From positions 1 through 64,000 of the forward strand of contig JAZLJL010000004.1 of NCBI GenBank assembly GCA_045617845.1: 64,000 nt of DNA. The letters are read 5' to 3'. Below the pieces are notes generated by a model. The model was given only the letters and a program-made list of their open reading frames with translations. It searched no databases and was not told where the DNA came from. The translations under genes were made by a program, and so were the position numbers. Below are positions 46,042 to 53,982 of the stretch, one piece after another (position 1 is the stretch's first letter; each line of letters opens with the position of its first letter). The DNA comes from UBA1181 sp045617845 (GTDB lineage: Bacteria; Bacteroidota; Bacteroidia; Bacteroidales; Paludibacteraceae).

Positions 46042-46052
46042 TTCCCCTTTTT
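46027..46052 (+). terminator. intrinsic terminator overlapping the mltG stop codon
   Basis: A perfect 9-bp stem (46027-46035 with 46040-46048, loop aaat) followed by a T run spans the TGA at 46039-46041. It argues against translation of the next gene from the ATG at 46038, which would lie inside the hairpin. Confidence 0.75.
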
Positions 46053-46088
46053 CTTTGTTCCCCAAATTACCCACAAAAAATTGTTAAT

Positions 46089-46967
46089 ATGAGAAATTTG
46101 GCCATTCGTTGTTTTATTTTCACATTAGTTGTCGGTTTAGTCGCTTTAATCGCATCAGATTTATATGGCACATATTGTAATTCTGGTAATGATGTGAATA
46201 GTGTTGCGGTGTGTGGTGATAGCCTTGAAAATAAAAGGATGGAAAGCCGTGAACATGTAATCTCGGCATTGGAAAGTGTCGGTTGTGTTGTAACCCCTGT
46301 CCCTACTAGTGGCTATCTCGTAAAACAACGAATCACAAGCATGTATTTAAGTGAAGTGAAATCTTGCAGGGAAAAAGGTTTTGTTCGTGTTTATGTCGAT
46401 TTGGATCAGATTATAAGTTTTGCATTTGATGAAAATGAGGATTTTCTTTCGGATTGGGCAAGTTTCGTGCGGAAGAATAGGAAGATGCCTTGTGCTGACG
46501 CATCTCTTATTTTGCAAAATCGAATGAATGATATAAAGGAAATGTATGAATCGGACATTGATTGGGAGAAGGATGTTATTGGTGAGAAACGGGTTACGAA
46601 CTCTTTTTCTATTTCTTATGTGGAGGTCGATTCGGATGTTGCGTTATATTCGGTTGACATTCCTGTAAAATCTGTTGAAGACGTGTTTTGCTATTTGCCT
46701 TTTGGCGGTGGTGACTGCCCTGGGCCGCAGGAACATAGGAGCATCGCTAAATATTGGTATGAAAAATATGGCGCCGTTCCATGTTACATGGCGGGTGACG
46801 TGCTCCAGTTTTATGTCGAAAAGCCAATTCGGGAAGCGGATGCTGAAGCTTTGGCGCGTGAACAGTATGCTTATTGCGTAGATATCGTTGACCAAGGTTG
46901 CAATTCGATTTGGAATCTTGCGGATGCCTTGCCTAAATCTAAATTTTGGTTCTTCTGGTGGGATTAG
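46089..46967 (+). CDS. DUF4253 domain protein with N-terminal membrane anchor
   Basis: A 292-residue protein: one membrane helix at about 4-22 (FIFTLVVGLVALIASDLY), a variable middle, and a C-terminal DUF4253-like domain (about 205-292) with VFCYLPFGGGDCPGP, YWYEKYGAVPCYMAGDVLQFY, QYAYCVDIVDQG and the closing FWFFWWD. The family has no known biochemical role. The ATG at 46089 begins the membrane helix and lies after the mltG terminator. Confidence 0.75.
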   Translation: MRNLAIRCFIFTLVVGLVALIASDLYGTYCNSGNDVNSVAVCGDSLENKRMESREHVISALESVGCVVTPVPTSGYLVKQRITSMYLSEVKSCREKGFVRVYVDLDQIISFAFDENEDFLSDWASFVRKNRKMPCADASLILQNRMNDIKEMYESDIDWEKDVIGEKRVTNSFSISYVEVDSDVALYSVDIPVKSVEDVFCYLPFGGGDCPGPQEHRSIAKYWYEKYGAVPCYMAGDVLQFYVEKPIREADAEALAREQYAYCVDIVDQGCNSIWNLADALPKSKFWFFWWD

Positions 46968-47051
46968 GGTGTGCTTGTGTTCTGAGTGGTTGGCGTGTTG
47001 GCTTGCGGAAAAAAGTATAGCGGGTCTTCCTGTTACTTAGCCATTTCGGGT

Positions 47052-48557
47052 TTATTGCGCCCTTCTTTTCCCGGTAGACAATATTTCCAGCGCTTTGAAT
47101 GTGAATCGGTGGGGCATCTCTGCCCTCGAAAGTTTTCCGTACGCCCAATTTTTCAGTTCGGTTTCGGTGAGCTTGACTCCTTCTCGTAACTCTATTTGCG
47201 CATTGAGCACGGTGCCGAATTCCGGATCGGATGCGGGGTAAACTTTGGTCGCCACGATGTCGGGATGACTGTTCAAAATTCTTTCCACATTTTCCGGATA
47301 GACGTTTTCTCCTCCACATACGACCATGTTGCGTGATATGCCCCGGTGGAAGTAGACGCCTGACGGATTTCTATACGCCAAGTCTCCCGTCGCTTGCCAT
47401 TTCCCTTGGCTTCCTATCATAGCCCATTCGGATCTTACCCAGAGCTCTCCGACACCGTCCGTTCCTTCCTCGCGTATTTCACACTTTACGCCTTTTATGG
47501 GCTTGCCTAAGGCCATCTCCTCGTTCTGAGCCAAGCATTCGGGCGTTGCCATCATGAAGAATCCCGCCTCTGTCGTGCCGTAGAGGTTGAATAGTACGTC
47601 GCCTAGTTTATTTTGGGTTTCGTCATATATTTTTTTGTCAAGCCTGTCTCCTCCGCTTATCACGCACTTGACGCTCTTCGCCATCTCTTTGGCGCCCTCT
47701 ATTTGCCAAATGCGGGCTAACATGGCCGGAACGATAGGCAACACTTCCACTTCTTCCTCGTGTATGGTCTTGATCGCTTCTATGGCTTTGAAATGGCGTG
47801 ATAGACATATCTTTTTGCCCATCGCCCATGCGATAATCAGTACGCCTAATCCGAATCCGTGGTAGAAGGGGAGTGCCACGTATACGCTCTTGTAGTCATG
47901 TATTTTGATGTCTCTCAATAGGGCGAAGAATGGTGGAAGAAATTGGAATAGTCCTGTTTGGCGTGAAGCTTCTTTGTAGACTCCGCTTGACCCTCCTGTC
48001 AATACGGAGATTTGGGCTCCTTTGAATTGGTGCGGAATTTTTTTGTTGCCGACCACACTCTCTTCCGATAGGCTTACGCTCAGTTCTTCTGTCGTTATTG
48101 TGGCGCAGGGGATATTGTCGGGTAAACATTTCTCGCGAAGTTCTTCATCGTATATCAGATGGTCTATTTTCCCGTTGTTGATGAGCTCGCCTATTTTGTC
48201 GGATACCATGTCGGTGTTAAGCAATCTGATGTTTACTCCTAACCGCGAAAGTGCGGGGAGGGTCAGCGCTGAAGTCTCGTGGTTCCTGCAGAGTACCCCG
48301 GTTTTCATGCCGGCACGCAGTCCGTATTGGTGGTAGAGTATCTTTGCCAATTTTTTTGTCTTGCCGTATAATTCGCCGTATGTCAGACGATTGCCTTCTG
48401 AGACCAAGGCGCATTCGTTAGGGTAATATTGGGCTGAGAAACGTAATATGGCCATGAGAGTCACACCTTCTTTCAGAAAACTTGCGCTTAAACGTAGTAA
48501 TCCTAGCGGACTGATGAGGTGTGTTTTATAAAGCGCTTTCGCTAATATGGTGTCCAT
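47052..48557 (-). CDS. AMP-dependent acyl-CoA synthetase/ligase (ANL superfamily)
   Basis: A 501-residue adenylate-forming enzyme. Motifs: P-loop VLTGGSSGVYKEA, the A5 motif FNLYGTTEAGFFM, TGDLAYRN, the hinge SRNMVVCGGENVYPENVE, and a C-terminal lysine in LSTGKRRAQ. An N-terminal roughly 35-residue hydrophobic extension may associate with membrane. It probably activates a fatty or other carboxylic acid. It starts 3 nt after the upstream SDR gene, so the two are co-translated. Confidence 0.87.
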   Translation of the reverse strand: MDTILAKALYKTHLISPLGLLRLSASFLKEGVTLMAILRFSAQYYPNECALVSEGNRLTYGELYGKTKKLAKILYHQYGLRAGMKTGVLCRNHETSALTLPALSRLGVNIRLLNTDMVSDKIGELINNGKIDHLIYDEELREKCLPDNIPCATITTEELSVSLSEESVVGNKKIPHQFKGAQISVLTGGSSGVYKEASRQTGLFQFLPPFFALLRDIKIHDYKSVYVALPFYHGFGLGVLIIAWAMGKKICLSRHFKAIEAIKTIHEEEVEVLPIVPAMLARIWQIEGAKEMAKSVKCVISGGDRLDKKIYDETQNKLGDVLFNLYGTTEAGFFMMATPECLAQNEEMALGKPIKGVKCEIREEGTDGVGELWVRSEWAMIGSQGKWQATGDLAYRNPSGVYFHRGISRNMVVCGGENVYPENVERILNSHPDIVATKVYPASDPEFGTVLNAQIELREGVKLTETELKNWAYGKLSRAEMPHRFTFKALEILSTGKRRAQ

Positions 48558-48560
48558 AGG

Positions 48561-49388
48561 CTAAATGTGACGATAGATGAATTTGACGAGCGGTGATAGT
48601 AGATATGAGATGGGAGCTGCGATTCTTGCCCACCATGGTTTGTAGGATGAACAAAGGCCGCTTGCTAGTTTCGCCAATACGTTTGCGGCTTCTTTTGCGG
48701 AGAAGGCGGGCATTTTTTGATAGGTCGGGTTGATGTCGCTCATTTGTGTGTGTACTAATGGCAGATAGGCGGTCTTCACCCTGACATTCCGTTTCGCGAA
48801 TTCAGCGTCCGCCGTATCGCACCATGCGTTTCCTGCACATTTTGATGCGTGGTAGGCTGACCAGTTCGGCGCAAGCGGGAAAAGTGTGCTTACTGCGGAT
48901 GTGTAGATGATGCAGCCTCCCTTTCTGCTCATTTGTGGCAGTATGGCTAATGATATGGCGACTAGTGATTTGTAGTTTAGGTCAATCGTCCGGTCGTAGT
49001 CGTGCAGACGGTCGTATGCCTCGGATATAGGTCTGTGGATGGATTTCCCCGCATTGGCGAAGAAGTAATCTATCTGTTGGTTGTCTTCGCTTAATTCTTT
49101 GCAAAACGCGTCCAGTTTTTCCCTTTCCCGTAAGTCGATGGCGCGGTAGGTCGCTTGGCATCCTGCTTTGTTGGCATCCTCGCATATCTTGATGAGTTCG
49201 CTTTCCGTGCGTGCGACTAGGATAAGGTCGGCTTTCGCTCCCATTAGCAGGTAAGCCAATTCTCTTCCGATGCCATGTGAGGCTCCGGTGATGATTACCC
49301 GTTTGTTGGAGAAATGTTTCTCCAGCCTTTTATTCCCGATTGGTAGTGTCGGATAGACGAGGGGGCGAATGATGGATGAAAACATCAT
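48561..49388 (-). CDS. short-chain dehydrogenase/reductase
   Basis: A 275-residue classical SDR: TGASHGIG cofactor motif at 34-41, FANAGKS, the catalytic Ser in YTSAVSTLFP and YxxxK in YHASK. The C-terminal hydrophobic region (WWARIAAPISYLLSPLVKFIY) resembles SDRs acting on membrane or lipid substrates. Paired with the acyl-CoA synthetase, it suggests an acyl-chain modification step; the substrate is unknown. Confidence 0.87.
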   Translation of the reverse strand: MMFSSIIRPLVYPTLPIGNKRLEKHFSNKRVIITGASHGIGRELAYLLMGAKADLILVARTESELIKICEDANKAGCQATYRAIDLREREKLDAFCKELSEDNQQIDYFFANAGKSIHRPISEAYDRLHDYDRTIDLNYKSLVAISLAILPQMSRKGGCIIYTSAVSTLFPLAPNWSAYHASKCAGNAWCDTADAEFAKRNVRVKTAYLPLVHTQMSDINPTYQKMPAFSAKEAANVLAKLASGLCSSYKPWWARIAAPISYLLSPLVKFIYRHI

Positions 49389-49515
49389 AGAGGTGTGTTT
49401 ATATGCGCCTTTTGAGTGTATTCCCGGTATTAGTCTTTCTCAAGGTATGTCTGCCGTCAGATTGAATCAGAAGAGCCCGTCCGTTAGTTGGACAGGCTCT
49501 TCATTTGAAATCCTA

Positions 49516-49965
49516 TTATTTGACGGCTATTTTAGCCACTCTGCGTTCGTGTCTTCCTCCCTCGAAATCAGTTGTGAGGAATGCTTTCACGATTTCCAAG
49601 GCTTTTTCTTTGGAAATGAATCTTGCTGGAATGCCCACAACGTTCGCGTTGTTGTGTTGGCGTCCGAGTTTAGCGATTTCCACTTCCCAAGAGAGTGCCG
49701 CACGAATGCCTTGGTGTTTGTTGCAGGTCATTGAGATACCGTTTCCGGTGCCGCAGATGGCGATTCCCAAGTCGCATTTGCCTGACTCCACCGCTTCCGC
49801 CATCGGGTGCGCATAATCAGGGTAGTCGCAGCTTTCGGTTGTGTTGGTGCCGAAGTTGACGAAAGCTTGCACTTGGTCACCGAGTTGTTCGATGATGAAA
49901 TTTTTTACCTCTACGCCTGCGTGGTCGTTGCAGATGCCGATTACCATGTCTTTTAATTCTTTCAT
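49516..49965 (-). CDS. rpiB: ribose-5-phosphate isomerase B
   Basis: A 149-residue RpiB: GICNDHAGVEVKNFI (phosphate/base residues), YPDYAHPMAEAV, the catalytic Cys in ICGTGNGISMTCNKH, and the GRHERRV C-terminal phosphate loop. It interconverts ribose and ribulose 5-phosphate in the pentose phosphate pathway. It is 17 nt downstream of parE, so they share a transcript. The 127-bp gap beyond it contains an imperfect hairpin at 49470-49501. Confidence 0.94.
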   Translation of the reverse strand: MKELKDMVIGICNDHAGVEVKNFIIEQLGDQVQAFVNFGTNTTESCDYPDYAHPMAEAVESGKCDLGIAICGTGNGISMTCNKHQGIRAALSWEVEIAKLGRQHNNANVVGIPARFISKEKALEIVKAFLTTDFEGGRHERRVAKIAVK

Positions 49966-49982
49966 TGTAATGTATCTATAGT

Positions 49983-51887
49983 TTATTCTTGATCGTTTGG
50001 TGCGTCCTCTTCGATTACGAGGTTGTCGATGATGAAGTCTTGGCGCTGTTGGGTGTTGTTGCCCATGTAGAACTCTAACATGTTGCTTAGGTCATCGTCT
50101 TTGTGTATGGTGACCTGGTCGAGCCTGATATTGTCTCCGATAAATCCCTTGAATTCGTCCGGTGATATCTCACCCAATCCTTTGAATCGTGTGATTTCCA
50201 CTTTGGAGTTTGACTTTTCGAGTGTTTTGATGGCGTTGATTCGCTCTTCGTCCGAATAACAGTAGAATGTCTGCTTTTTGTCCCTCACGCGGAAAAGCGG
50301 CGTCTCCAAAATATATACGTGGCCGTTTCTCACTAGGTCAGGGAAGAATTGGAGGAAGAAGGTGAGTAGGAGTAGTCGGATGTGCATTCCATCGACATCC
50401 GCATCGGTGGCGATGATCACTTTGTTGTAACGTAATCCGTCCATACCGTCCTCTATGTTGAGCGCCGCCTGAAGTAGGTTTAACTCTTCGTTTTCGTAGA
50501 CGAGTTTCCTGGATTTGCCGAAACTGTTTTCCGGTTTTCCTCTTAAGGAGAATACCGCTTGCAGGTTAGCGTCGCGGCTTTTCGTGATGGAACCGCTGGC
50601 GGAGTCTCCCTCGGTGATGAAGATGGAGGTCCGCTCCAAGTTGTCTCCTTTGGTGTCGTTGTAATGGAATCTGCAGTCTCTTAGTTTTTTGTTGCAGAGG
50701 CTCACTTTTTTGACTCTCTCCCTTGCCGTTTTCGTGAGTCCTGCGATGGCTTTCCTCTCCTTTTCCGCGTCTTGTATTTTTCTTAGGAGTATATCTGCCG
50801 TGTCTTGGTTCTTGTGTAGGTAGTTGTCCAGTTCCTCCTTTACGAAGTCGTTGACGAACTTATTGACGGAGACGCTACCTGAGGGATCCATGTCTCTGGA
50901 TCCTAGCTTTGTCTTTGTTTGGCTTTCGAATACCGGCTCTTCCACGCTGATGGAGATCGCCGCCACGAGTCCAGCACGGATGTCCGGCAATTCCATGTTC
51001 TTGTTGTAGAACTCTTTGATGGTTTTTCCTATCGCTTCACGGAATGCGGTTTGGTGGGTACCTCCTTGCGTGGTGTGTTGTCCGTTTACGAAGGAGTAGT
51101 AGTCTTCACCGTATTGCAGGCAATGGGTGAAGGCGATTTCGATGTCGTCTCCTTTGAAATGGACGATTGGGTAGAGTGGGTTTTCCACCAAGTTGGCGTT
51201 CAGCAAATCCAATAGTCCATGTTTGGATGTGAATTTTTGTCCGTTGAAGATTAAGGTGAGACCCGTGTTGAGGTAAGAGTAATTGTGGAGCATTGTCTCC
51301 ACGAAATCCTCTTTGTATTTGTAGTTGCCGAATATCTTCGGATCATTGTCTGGCTTGAAGTAGGTGATTGTACCGTTGCCTTCCTCTCCGTCGTAATCGA
51401 TGACGTCTGTGTCGCTGACTAACACACCACGACAGAATTCGACGATTCTCGTTTTCCCTTCCCTGATACTTTGTACCCTGAAATTTTCTGACAATGCGTT
51501 GACGGCCTTTGTACCCACACCGTTCAATCCGACGGATTTCTTGAATGATTTGTTATCGTATTTGGCTCCTGTATTCATGATGGAGACCGCTTCTACGATT
51601 TTCCCGAGTGGAATTCCTCGTCCGTGGTCCCTAATCGTGATAGCTCCCTCTTTTAGGGTGATTTCAATTTGCTTTCCGACTCCCATCCTGAACTCATCGA
51701 TACTGTTGTCCAGCACCTCTTTCAGCAATACGTAAATACCATCGTCGTAGTGGCTTCCGTCTCCTAACTTTCCGATGTACATACCGGGTCGTAGTCTGAC
51801 GTGCTCAAGGCCTTCCAAGTGCTTGATACTGTCGTCTCCGTATTCGGCGATCGCCGCTTGTGTCTCGTTGAAATCCAAATCTGCCAT
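49983..51887 (-). CDS. parE: DNA topoisomerase IV subunit B
   Basis: A 634-residue GHKL-type type II topoisomerase B subunit. It has RPGMYIG, the ATP-site VLDNSIDEF, DHGRGIPL and GLNGVGTKAVNALS, the transducer with QTKTKLG, and the TOPRIM domain (ITEGDSASG, ATDADVDGMHIRLLLL). The length and QTKTKLGSRD fit ParE/Bacteroidetes type IIA B subunits better than GyrB. It decatenates chromosomes. parC is not in the window. Confidence 0.9.
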   Translation of the reverse strand: MADLDFNETQAAIAEYGDDSIKHLEGLEHVRLRPGMYIGKLGDGSHYDDGIYVLLKEVLDNSIDEFRMGVGKQIEITLKEGAITIRDHGRGIPLGKIVEAVSIMNTGAKYDNKSFKKSVGLNGVGTKAVNALSENFRVQSIREGKTRIVEFCRGVLVSDTDVIDYDGEEGNGTITYFKPDNDPKIFGNYKYKEDFVETMLHNYSYLNTGLTLIFNGQKFTSKHGLLDLLNANLVENPLYPIVHFKGDDIEIAFTHCLQYGEDYYSFVNGQHTTQGGTHQTAFREAIGKTIKEFYNKNMELPDIRAGLVAAISISVEEPVFESQTKTKLGSRDMDPSGSVSVNKFVNDFVKEELDNYLHKNQDTADILLRKIQDAEKERKAIAGLTKTARERVKKVSLCNKKLRDCRFHYNDTKGDNLERTSIFITEGDSASGSITKSRDANLQAVFSLRGKPENSFGKSRKLVYENEELNLLQAALNIEDGMDGLRYNKVIIATDADVDGMHIRLLLLTFFLQFFPDLVRNGHVYILETPLFRVRDKKQTFYCYSDEERINAIKTLEKSNSKVEITRFKGLGEISPDEFKGFIGDNIRLDQVTIHKDDDLSNMLEFYMGNNTQQRQDFIIDNLVIEEDAPNDQE

Positions 51888-51951
51888 AATGATATATTCC
51901 CTTTTTCTTGGGTGATGGGAGTGCTTGCGTCACCCTATTCCCCCTCTTTCG

Positions 51952-51959
51952 CGAAGTTA
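51952..51959 (-). promoter_or_regulatory. -7 box of the parE gene
   Basis: On the minus strand this reads TAACTTCG followed by CG, the C-variant of TAnnTTTG also seen upstream of gltX, 65 bp before the parE start. No -33 TTTG is evident. The rest of 51888-52113 is AT-rich and holds a short palindrome (tacgttttgaaaacgta) near 52066. Confidence 0.4.
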
Positions 51960-52113
51960 ATAATTTTCCGCGAGGATTTTGCCGCTATTTTTAAATTACA
52001 TGCATCATGCGCCGTTTTGGTGTCTTATTTGAATTATGGATTGCTGCTTATAAATCGTTATTTGTTTACGTTTTGAAAACGTAGATGTAATCAATAATGT
52101 TTTTGTTAGTTAT

Positions 52114-53161
52114 ATGAAGTTATTTAGATTCTTACTATTGGGAATGGCTTTTAGTTCTTAATCTGTGGCTTATGCGGAAAGTGTACCGGCTCAGGCCAAT
52201 TATGTGGATAGTATGTGTATATATTCTTTTTTGGAAATTTTCGAAAAGGATACATTATTATCGAAGCCTGAGGTTGTGGCGAATAAACAGGACTTTTACT
52301 CTTTTGTCGAAAAAAATTATAATGTCGTTGAACCCAATAAATATAAAAATACGTTTGATTTGATGAAAGAAGGGAAAGATGTTAATCAAGATGATTCCGT
52401 TCTGTTTAATCGCGATGGAAACGAGCCTGCGTATAAGGTTACAGCTTACGAATTTTTAGTAAGTCAATTTATGCTTGAAATGTATTTGGAGCGATATGCT
52501 TCCAATCCTGATAGAATAAAGGCGCAATTCCTTCCTGCCCTAAAGGTTTATTTGTCTGATCTTTACGCTAAAGAAGATATCGACGCTTTTGTGGAAGAGT
52601 GTGATTGGATGCAAATTAGGAAAAAGGTTGATGCTGTAATAGAGAGTAATAGTTATAAGTTTCCTACAACTTCTAGGAAAAAAGATATAAATGTCTTTAA
52701 ACAACTCGTCGGGGAATGGGAAACCTATGATTTTAAAATGGAACAATTGGGTGAGGCAAAAATTGAGTTAACCCTTGACTCGTTCATCAAAAACGCTATG
52801 AAAAATAGATATGAGTTTATTACGGATAATTATTATAAGTATTATTCTCTGGATAGTTATGATTATTCCATGTTGACTGTGGGTAAGAAGCTGTTTAAAA
52901 ATTTAAACAGCTTCTAAATATTATGTTGTTGGTGGTAAACTTATGCTTTATCCTATTTCGGAATATAGATGGAGCAATGAAAAAGGATCCTATAGTGAAA
53001 TTGATGATGTCTATAGCGATCAAGAAGTGATGGTTGTAGGATTAGATTATACTATGGTTTCTAATAAGATTGATGAAGTTGAATTGTCCTTCCATTCCAT
53101 ACGTGGGGATTATGATACGATGTCGCATTATTTCTTACGCAGGAAAAAAAAAGTATGGTGA
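52114..53161 (+). pseudogene. decayed secreted-protein gene with a stop inside the signal peptide
   Basis: From the ATG at 52114 the frame reads MKLFRFLLLGMAFSS, then TAA at codon 16 (52159-52161), then SVAYAESVPAQANY, together an intact signal peptide and cleavage site but for the stop. The downstream frame runs to 52917 (SMLTVGKKLF...). A second frame, shifted by one, continues as KYYVVGGKLMLYPISEYRW and ends at 53161 in a nine-A run. The frame switch coincides with a perfect 14-bp palindrome (52886-52915). The most economical reading is one gene of about 345 codons with a nonsense mutation and a frameshift. No family is recognised. Confidence 0.65.
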
Positions 53162-53170
53162 TGTGACACA

Positions 53171-53209
53171 AAAAAAGGAAGATTGAGCTTATCTCTATCT
53201 TCCTTTTTT
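53171..53209. terminator. bidirectional intrinsic terminator
   Basis: A 13-bp stem (53171-53183 with 53197-53209) with A and T runs lies between the plus-strand pseudogene and the 3' end of the Bat operon. Confidence 0.85.
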
Positions 53210-53226
53210 ATACGTGTTTTAGAAGC

Positions 53227-53979
53227 CTAAATGATCTCTACCTTAATGCTCTTGATCCATCCGGTGTTTCCGTCCTCCATCTGGATTTCTATCCAGTTTC
53301 CTATCTTGCTTTTTATGCCAACCTTTGTTCCTTCATGAAGGACGAACAAATCTGTGCCTGATTCGTCCGGCGAACTTTTCCCTGTAACGGTAGGGGCGGT
53401 GATGATTGCTTCCTCGTTCTCGGTGATGGCTTTGTATTGTGCCCTAGCGTATGCGAATGACACGATGGTGAAAAGGAAAGTGGCTATGAAAGAGAAGAAC
53501 GTGATTTTCTTTATGGTTGACGAACCGGAGAAGAAATAGACTCCAAAGAGTGCGAGAGAGACTATGAATGCGACAATGCTCCATATGGCCCATCCGTTAG
53601 AGGAAGCTCCGTTTTGAATGTCTTGGTTCCATTGGGATAGAACGAATTTGTCTATCGTCTCGATTTTGTCAACCGTTTGGGAGCGAGCCATGTCCAAGTT
53701 GAATTTCACGTCTTCGTCATTCGGATTGATCTTCAAGGATTTCTCGTAATAGAGGATGGCATGCGCTATGTCCCCTTGCTTGTATTTGGCGTTCCCGAGG
53801 TTGTAGTATAGGGCGGCTGATTCGCCTTCATTGTTCATCACCTCCGTGTATAGGCTGTCCGCCAATGCGAATTTCTCTGCTGCGTAAGCGTCGTTGGCAT
53901 CTTTCATCTTATCGGATCCTCCTGCGAAAACTGGGACGCAGAACAATGCCAATATGAGTGATATAATTGTTCTTTTCAT
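53227..53979 (-). CDS. batE: BatE: TPR and SH3-like domain protein
   Basis: A 250-residue protein: signal peptide (to about residue 19), TPR repeats at about 25-95 (AALYYNLGNAKYKQGDIAHAILYYEKSLKINPND), two membrane helices at about 128-150 and 157-175, and a C-terminal SH3-like domain (FVLHEGTKVGIKSKIGNWIEIQMEDGNTGWI). It is the last gene of the aerotolerance operon, 3 nt after batD, followed by a terminator. Confidence 0.85.
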   Translation of the reverse strand: MKRTIISLILALFCVPVFAGGSDKMKDANDAYAAEKFALADSLYTEVMNNEGESAALYYNLGNAKYKQGDIAHAILYYEKSLKINPNDEDVKFNLDMARSQTVDKIETIDKFVLSQWNQDIQNGASSNGWAIWSIVAFIVSLALFGVYFFSGSSTIKKITFFSFIATFLFTIVSFAYARAQYKAITENEEAIITAPTVTGKSSPDESGTDLFVLHEGTKVGIKSKIGNWIEIQMEDGNTGWIKSIKVEII

Positions 53980-53982
53980 ATT

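Noticed and set aside
46038..46088. Upstream ATG for the DUF4253 gene overlapping the mltG stop
   Set aside because: It lies inside the mltG terminator hairpin, and the membrane helix begins naturally at the ATG at 46089.
49470..49501. Hairpin between rpiB and the SDR gene as a terminator
   Set aside because: The 12-bp stem has a C-A mismatch and no T run follows on the minus strand, so termination is doubtful.
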